DNA from: Hydrogenovibrio marinus
Lineage (GTDB): Bacteria > Pseudomonadota > Gammaproteobacteria > Thiomicrospirales > Thiomicrospiraceae
Assembly (NCBI RefSeq): GCF_013340845.1
Contig: NZ_AP020335.1
Span: forward strand, 1,302,001 to 1,366,000
Reading direction: 5' to 3'
DNA: 64,000 bases
Notes under the pieces: generated by a model
The model's database searches: none
The model's input: the letters and a program-made list of their open reading frames with translations, nothing else
What the model was told of the DNA's origin: nothing
Position numbers and translations under genes: made by a program
Shown here: positions 59,334 to 64,000 of the stretch, one piece after another
Position numbering within the stretch: position 1 is the stretch's first letter
Layout of the letters: each line of letters begins with the position of its first letter

Positions 59334-59361
59334 AAAAAATGCAGCGTTAGCTGCATTTTTT
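59334..59361. terminator. Bidirectional intrinsic terminator
   Basis: A perfect 12-bp palindrome AAAAAATGCAGC/GCTGCATTTTTT with a 4-base loop lies between the convergent small cytochrome and the periplasmic protein gene, and can serve both. Confidence 0.93.
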
Positions 59362-59381
59362 ATTCTAATCAGGCACTCTGC

Positions 59382-60224
59382 TTATAGCTTTACCCCTAAA
59401 GCTTTTAACTGAGACTTCAACTTTTTCAACTCTTTAGGATTTGCGTTTTCCATGTCTTCAGATAAGCATCCTTCCGCATTTGAAACCGCTTGGTCAATTG
59501 CATCCACCAAGAAATAGGTTTTCATTGATTCATTGATTTTCTTCCAATCACGGTTTTTAGCACGCCATAGCTTGTTTAACTCAGGATTTTGCTTAAGCTG
59601 AGCTTGAATATAATCAAACAACTTAACTAAATGCGGGATTGATTCTTCTGGCTGATATGGAATCCCCGTGACTTTATCGTAGTAGCTTTGTCTATCAAGA
59701 ATTGCAATTTCCAATGCAGGAATCATTGGAGAAATACCCGCCATTTTGGCGTCGTTTTCAGCTGTTTTGATACGATCAATCGATAGTACCGGCGCATTGG
59801 ATTTCCATCGAGAATAAAGCACATACACATTATAGCGATCGATAAAGTTTAACTGCCCCGTACGAAGTGGCATGGCTCTTTTAGCTGGCACGATATAATC
59901 CAAACCTTGAGTACGAAGTTTGGTATGGTCTTTACCCCAAATCTGCCAACCAGACTGCCCGGTATCTTGGCCTTCGTTGTTGACGGCGATTGGCTGGCAT
60001 GAAATGCCGTAATCATGACCTTCTACAAAATCTTGAACAGCAATTTGATAGTCACCGTTGGGTCTGATCTTTCTCACGACACCAACAATATAAGCATCAT
60101 CTTTGATGTTATTCGCTGGGAAGGCAATCAAAATAGTATCATCCACTTTGAACTGCTGTGCGTATGCAGAAGAAACAGCCGTCAACATGACGGACAGCAA
60201 GCTAAACATTAGAATTTTTTTCAT
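59382..60224 (-). CDS. Hypothetical periplasmic protein
   Basis: 280 residues with a Sec signal peptide (MKKILMFSLLSVMLTAVSSAYA, cleavage after about residue 22). The first part (FKVDDTILIAFPANNIKDDAYIVGVVRKIRPNGDYQIAVQDFVEGHDYG) looks like a beta-barrel SH3 or Tudor-type fold. The rest is helical, ending in Leu/Lys repeats. Two cysteines (near residues 77 and 253) might pair. No known family is recognised. It stands alone between the terminator and tsaB. Confidence 0.65.
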   Translation of the reverse strand: MKKILMFSLLSVMLTAVSSAYAQQFKVDDTILIAFPANNIKDDAYIVGVVRKIRPNGDYQIAVQDFVEGHDYGISCQPIAVNNEGQDTGQSGWQIWGKDHTKLRTQGLDYIVPAKRAMPLRTGQLNFIDRYNVYVLYSRWKSNAPVLSIDRIKTAENDAKMAGISPMIPALEIAILDRQSYYDKVTGIPYQPEESIPHLVKLFDYIQAQLKQNPELNKLWRAKNRDWKKINESMKTYFLVDAIDQAVSNAEGCLSEDMENANPKELKKLKSQLKALGVKL

Positions 60225-60382
60225 GATTTTTCTTCTTTAATTTCTAATTAAAATCAAAACCTTACCAATCATACCTTTCAGGTAAAATTAAGCTCCAAGG
60301 CACAATATATGAGGGCATTATAATTTAAGTAATCACTAGAAAGTGTGGATAAACTCTGCAATATCTTATTTGCAAGCCAATA

Positions 60383-61063
60383 TCATTTAGGCTTCTCTGC
60401 CACATTATTTCTTAAATACACAGGTAAAGGCACGCTATCCAAAACACTTTTTGCAGATGAAACTCTTTGCTTGGCTATTTCCACTATTGCTTCAGCAGTT
60501 GGCAACCTTTCTTCCCATTGATCGAACTTTGCTACCAGGTCAGAAAACTCAGTTGCAATATCTCCTGTGCCTAACAAAACACTCTCTGATTGAATTTTGA
60601 CCAGTGCATCTGCTTCAGATAACAATTGAGCGGGTTCTGAAATCATTTTTCCCTCTTGCAAAGAGCAAATTTGCAAGTATAACTCTTTCATCCTGGCATC
60701 CAAGCACGCCGCTACCTTGCTTTTTGAATAATTTTTCAACATGGGCCATGCAACAGCTTCCAGTGTTGAAATGGAAATTACAGGCTTGTTCCACCCAAAG
60801 GCCAACCCTTGAACCACCCCAGCGGCAATACGGATTCCAGTAAATGCCCCAGGTCCTTCACTGAGCGCCAAACAATCCAAATCGTTACCTTCAATTCCCG
60901 CTTGTTCAAGCACACTGTCAACCATCTGTAAAACGTGATTGGCATGCGTTTGCGGAGTCATTGCAAAATCAGTATATGATTTGCCGCCACACGTTAAACT
61001 GACTGAGCAGGCTTGAGTAGAGGTATCAATTGCAAGGATTTTGGGTTCTTGTGCGTTAGTCAT
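60383..61063 (-). CDS. tsaB: tRNA threonylcarbamoyladenosine biosynthesis protein TsaB
   Basis: 226 residues from the ATG at 61063; the frame extends to 61084. TsaB forms a complex with TsaD and TsaE that makes t6A37 in tRNA. It shows ILAIDTSTQACSVSL, HANHVLQMVDSVL, the LALSEGPGAFTGIRIAAGVVQGLAFG signature, and ISTLEAVAW. It lacks the TsaD metal histidines, as expected. The start overlaps the yoaA stop by 8 bases, so the two may be coupled. TsaB next to YoaA/DinG is a common order. Confidence 0.95.
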   Translation of the reverse strand: MTNAQEPKILAIDTSTQACSVSLTCGGKSYTDFAMTPQTHANHVLQMVDSVLEQAGIEGNDLDCLALSEGPGAFTGIRIAAGVVQGLAFGWNKPVISISTLEAVAWPMLKNYSKSKVAACLDARMKELYLQICSLQEGKMISEPAQLLSEADALVKIQSESVLLGTGDIATEFSDLVAKFDQWEERLPTAEAIVEIAKQRVSSAKSVLDSVPLPVYLRNNVAEKPK

Positions 61064-62990
61064 TTGTTCTTTCCGACATATCATTTAACAGTTGCTTTGC
61101 CTCAGTGGGTTCGTAGACCCATCTAAACCTTGGCAAACTATTTATTATCGCTTTTCCATAAGGTTTTGTCATAATTCTGGGGTCGCACAGCACCAAAACC
61201 CCTTTGTCTTCTGTTGAACGGATCAGCCTACCTGTTCCTTGCTTCAAAGCAATAATAGCCTCGGGAATCTGAAATGCATAAAATGCATTCAGCCCTTGCT
61301 GCTTAAGGGCGGTTTCTCTTGCTTGAACCACAGGATCATCTGGTGGAATAAAGGGAATCCTATCAATCATTACCAGTTTAAGATCATCCCCTTTCACATC
61401 AACACCTTCCCAAAAGCTACTTGTACCTAGTAAGATTGATCGCTCTGATTTTCGGAATTGAAGTAGTAAATCATGCTTTGGCGCATCACCTTGCACAAAC
61501 AAACTACCATCCCAATGATCTTTCAAAATTGAATTGGCTTCCATCAAAGCCCGGTGACTGGTAAATAAAAGAAATGCATTTCCTTCACTGGCTTGCAGAA
61601 GCGGCCATATTGCTCTTAGGCATATCTTGATATAGTCAGGGGATTTGGGGTCAGGTAAACCAACAGGATGGTAGATCAACCCTTGTTTTAAATAATCAAA
61701 CGGGCTGTCCCACTGTAGTGCTCGCCCATCTTCAAGCCCTAATCGTCTTGAAAAATAATCGAACTGACCATTTACACTTAAGGTTGCCGAAGTAAAAATC
61801 CAAGCGCCACCTAAAATATCTCTTTGCTTGCTAAAAGGTTCAGACACACTCATCGGCGTAAAGTTCAGCCTAAAACGTGCCTGCGAAGAATCAACCCAAC
61901 GCACTTCATTTTGTGAGTTTGAGGTTAACCAACGCCTCAATTGATCTGCCATATCCTGAGCACGCTTTTGAACAGCTGCAATTGACTTGCCTCTATCAAG
62001 GAAAGGCTTGAGGCCCTCCTCTATCTTTTTAAGGCAATCAAGAATCGCGTCCAAGCCATCTATTGATTTGGCGTGTGCCGAAAAACTTTCCCAATTCCAA
62101 CGTTTTTCCCATTTACCGAGTATTTCATTAAACTGCTGCACTGAGAGCTCTAACTGCTTGGCTGCATCCAACATGTCTGCCGATTCTTTTGCCTCTTGAA
62201 CAACAGCATTCCGCATATCTCTAGCCAGTTCATCAAACTGTCCCCTGGACAAGGTAAAGCCAAGAAATTGTGCTGCAATATCAGGTAGCTGATGTGCTTC
62301 ATCAAAAATATAAACATCAGCCTCTGGAAGTAACTCACCGAAGCCATTTTCTCTTAATGCCAAATCCGCACAAAACAGGTGGTGATTGACTATCAAGACA
62401 TCTGACTCAACAGCGTCTTGCTTCACTTTAGGATAAAAACAATCTGAGTCAGCATGACAACCATTTGCCTGACAAAACTCTAATCTGGCGCACACCTTAT
62501 GCCATATAGGATCGTTTTCATCAAGAGTGTTTAATTCTGCTTTATCACCAGCATGCGTTTTCTCCATCCAGTCATGAATTAGAGATAGTTTCTGCCAGAC
62601 AGAACGTGTATTTTGTTCTGTTGTTTCGGCAATCTCAAGCCGTTGCGGGCAAAGATAGTTTTCTCGACCTTTCAAAAGCTTAACTGAGCCCTTAAAGCCA
62701 CACAATTGTTTGATTAATGGAATATCTTTTGAAAGTAGTTGTTCTTGCAAATTCTTGGTTGCGGTCGAAATAATGACCTTTTTACCGGAAAGCAAAGCGG
62801 GAATGAGATAGGCGAAGGTTTTTCCTGTCCCTGTCCCTGCTTCCGCCAACAAAACACTTTTTTCTTCAATGGACTTCGCGACCTCTAAAGACATTTCTAG
62901 CTGAGAAGATCGCACTTCAAAATCTGTAATCAACCGCTTAAGCTTAGCGTCGTTTGTTAGCAGATCTTGAGTTTCTGTTATTAAAGACAA
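61056..62990 (-). CDS. yoaA: DinG/YoaA-family ATP-dependent helicase
   Basis: 644-residue XPD-like superfamily 2 helicase. Walker A AEAGTGTGKTFAYLIP is near residue 50, with the Fe-S cluster cysteines in YLCPQRL and CARLEFCQANGCHADSDCFYP. The DEAH box is VYIFDEAHQLPD near residue 229. Helicase C motifs are FLLFTSHRALM, LLGTSSFWEGVDVKGD and IALKQGTGRLIRS. The size and the neighbouring tsaB favour YoaA, which acts in repair with DnaX-clamp-loader subunit HolC in E. coli, over DinG. The start is TTG. No SOS box is visible upstream. Confidence 0.93.
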   Translation of the reverse strand: MSLITETQDLLTNDAKLKRLITDFEVRSSQLEMSLEVAKSIEEKSVLLAEAGTGTGKTFAYLIPALLSGKKVIISTATKNLQEQLLSKDIPLIKQLCGFKGSVKLLKGRENYLCPQRLEIAETTEQNTRSVWQKLSLIHDWMEKTHAGDKAELNTLDENDPIWHKVCARLEFCQANGCHADSDCFYPKVKQDAVESDVLIVNHHLFCADLALRENGFGELLPEADVYIFDEAHQLPDIAAQFLGFTLSRGQFDELARDMRNAVVQEAKESADMLDAAKQLELSVQQFNEILGKWEKRWNWESFSAHAKSIDGLDAILDCLKKIEEGLKPFLDRGKSIAAVQKRAQDMADQLRRWLTSNSQNEVRWVDSSQARFRLNFTPMSVSEPFSKQRDILGGAWIFTSATLSVNGQFDYFSRRLGLEDGRALQWDSPFDYLKQGLIYHPVGLPDPKSPDYIKICLRAIWPLLQASEGNAFLLFTSHRALMEANSILKDHWDGSLFVQGDAPKHDLLLQFRKSERSILLGTSSFWEGVDVKGDDLKLVMIDRIPFIPPDDPVVQARETALKQQGLNAFYAFQIPEAIIALKQGTGRLIRSTEDKGVLVLCDPRIMTKPYGKAIINSLPRFRWVYEPTEAKQLLNDMSERTND

Positions 62991-63209
62991 AATTTAGTCT
63001 AGCCTTTCATGAAGAGGTTTAGTGTTCCGTTTTTACAGACCGTAGACGAGATTATGACTTGTGGACGAAACGAAAATCATTATTTTCGCCGAATTCTAAT
63101 AAAAAACCTACGCTAAAACTAGACATTTCGTTGAAAATCGGTAAAATTCCCACTTTCAAATTTGAAAGTCTTGAAGAAGACACTAAACTTAAAAATTGGA
63201 TATCTAGTT

Positions 63210-63335
63210 ATGAAAATTTTATCATCATTAAAATCAGCAAAAACACGTCATAAAGACTGCCAAGTCGTTAGACGTCGTGGAAAGGTTTATGTTATCAACA
63301 AAACCAACCCACGTTTCAAAGCACGTCAGCGCTAA
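63210..63335 (+). CDS. rpmJ: 50S ribosomal protein L36, zinc-free type B
   Basis: A 41-residue protein, [18 protein letters not shown] followed by [23 protein letters not shown]. It matches the YkgO-type L36. The canonical zinc-binding Cys/His set is absent: only Cys17 is present. Such paralogues replace zinc-binding L36 under zinc limitation in E. coli and relatives, there controlled by Zur. No Zur-type palindrome is seen in the 200 bases upstream, and the Shine-Dalgarno site is weak. A strong terminator follows. It stands alone between yoaA and cheV. Confidence 0.9.
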   Translation: MKILSSLKSAKTRHKDCQVVRRRGKVYVINKTNPRFKARQR

Positions 63336-63353
63336 TTTAAAAGCATGGCGAAT

Positions 63354-63383
63354 AAAAAAGGCACCTGATCAGTGCCTTTTTTT
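63354..63383 (+). terminator. Intrinsic terminator after the L36 gene
   Basis: A 5-bp GC core, GGCAC/GTGCC, extended by A/T pairs and an 7-base loop, is flanked by six A and seven T. It lies 18 bases after the L36 stop. Confidence 0.88.
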
Positions 63384-63405
63384 ATACCTGTCGTTCAGGG
63401 TTATA

Positions 63406-63425
63406 CCCCCAACCTGGCAGATTTT
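63406..63425 (-). repeat. Dispersed 19-bp motif, copy 9 (C-form on + strand)
   Basis: CCCCCAACCTGGCAGATTTT, full consensus. Its A/T end overlaps the stop codon of the cheV-like gene, the same relation as copy 2 to relA. Confidence 0.85.
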
Positions 63426-64000
63426 ATGCAAAATACTTTTCCTCGACCTTTTTGATGGTCTCGACGATTAAAGCAGTATCGACCTTCCCTACAAAAAAGT
63501 CAGCCCCCATCGAAAGTACTTCTCGGCTATTGTTTTCACTGGTCATAGAGGTATGAACAATAATCGGTAGCGCACTTGTCTTTTTATTTTGGCGGATTTC
63601 TTTAATCACTGTGTGCCCTGAAGCAACTGGCATCTCCAGGTCGGTAAAAACCATTGAAACACTGCTCGTATCTTCAAGACTATCCAAGTAGTTCAACAAC
63701 AACCTACCATTATCAAACGATTGATATTTCAACCCTAACTGCTCAAACACCATGCCCATGTATTTTTGTATTGCCTTGCTGTCCTCAGCAAAGAGAATGG
63801 TTCTCTCTTTAACTTGATCACAAAAATCATAACTTTCATTACCCACCGATTTTGCTGAAGAAAAGATTTTTTCAGCCATAGTAGGCATAGCTTCAATTAG
63901 TAGCTTTTCAATATCTAGGATGAAGCAAAGCTTGTCACTGTTTTCGAGGTAGGTGTGGTTGATTACTTGATTGGTATTTACATTGATATTGTAGTTTGAT
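63424..64000 (-). CDS. cheV: CheV-type chemotaxis coupling protein, cut by the window edge
   Basis: The C-terminal receiver domain (about 125 residues) has ILFAEDSKAIQKYM, the phospho-acceptor Asp in VFTDLEMPVASG, and the conserved Lys in FVGKVD. Translation upstream of the methionine at 63888 stays open to the window edge and reads INVNTNQVINHTYLEN, then SDKLCFILDIEKLL, the end of a CheW-like domain. A CheW domain fused to a receiver is CheV, which couples chemoreceptors to the kinase CheA. So the ATG at 63888 is internal, and the true start lies beyond 64000. This and the FlgE-like small protein hint at motility. Confidence 0.88.
   Translation of the reverse strand, partial: SNYNINVNTNQVINHTYLENSDKLCFILDIEKLLIEAMPTMAEKIFSSAKSVGNESYDFCDQVKERTILFAEDSKAIQKYMGMVFEQLGLKYQSFDNGRLLLNYLDSLEDTSSVSMVFTDLEMPVASGHTVIKEIRQNKKTSALPIIVHTSMTSENNSREVLSMGADFFVGKVDTALIVETIKKVEEKYFA

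Noticed and set aside
63059-63253. Open frame of 64 codons overlapping the L36 gene
   Set aside because: It starts with TTG, lacks a ribosome site and overlaps a well-supported gene in another frame.

Overview
This window looks like ordinary chromosome from a gammaproteobacterium. Gene order agrees with that group: surE-pcm-nlpD, zipA-ligA, pyrG-kdsA-eno-ftsB, rnm-yciO-rluB, and gltX followed by tRNA-Ala-Glu-Gly-Glu. A CbbY-type xylulose-1,5-bisphosphate phosphatase, c-type cytochromes and AT-rich spacers suggest a sulfur-oxidising autotroph of the Thiomicrospira/Hydrogenovibrio/Thiomicrorhabdus kind. That assignment is inference; no 16S rRNA or RuBisCO gene is present. I see no prophage, insertion sequence, integron or CRISPR array.

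Layout. 1-8.7 kb: an OmpR-type response regulator, a bicupin dioxygenase-like protein, rpoN, a small membrane protein, a monohaem cytochrome, arsC-like, xseB, xseA (with an extra N-terminal domain) and dusA. 8.7-14.7 kb: relA, then the oxidative pentose phosphate set gnd-zwf-pgl. 14.8-17.0 kb: four tRNAs and gltX, with a promoter and two terminators. 17-21.4 kb: two divergent TDT-family transporters, an M61 peptidase and slyX. 21.4-30 kb: a BASS transporter, DUF445, rluB, an M50 protease, yciO, rnm, yciB, yciI, a LexA-like protein without HTH, an asparaginase-like protein, an EamA transporter and darP. 30-39 kb: ligA, zipA, an FGGY sugar kinase facing cbbY, a DksA paralogue missing three of four zinc cysteines, an APH/AAA kinase, small hypothetical proteins and a YqiA esterase. 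39-46.4 kb: a divergent RecJ-like exonuclease, thrC, an RpfE/phosphoglycerate-mutase-like protein, hom and alaC. 46.5-54.7 kb: a Mth938-like protein, nlpD-yqaA-pcm-surE, smr, ftsB, eno, kdsA and pyrG. 54.8-64 kb: tilS, accA, ycaO, a small cytochrome, a periplasmic protein, tsaB, yoaA/dinG, a zinc-free L36 gene and a cut-off cheV.

The signal not explained by genes is a dispersed 19-bp sequence, consensus AAAATCT(G/A)CCAGGTTGGGG. Its core CCAGGTTGGG occurs nine times, in both orientations. Five copies lie in the small intergenic fraction, often touching a stop codon. Four lie inside genes, read in different frames. Two perfect 18-bp copies flank the DUF445 gene as inverted repeats. It behaves like a selected DNA word, for example a DNA uptake sequence or a protein-binding site. 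Other points of interest are the HTH-less LexA-like protein, the zinc-independent DksA and L36 variants, the DUF5710-XseA fusion, a terminator for cbbY hidden in the facing kinase gene, and a surE-pcm-nlpD cluster without rpoS.
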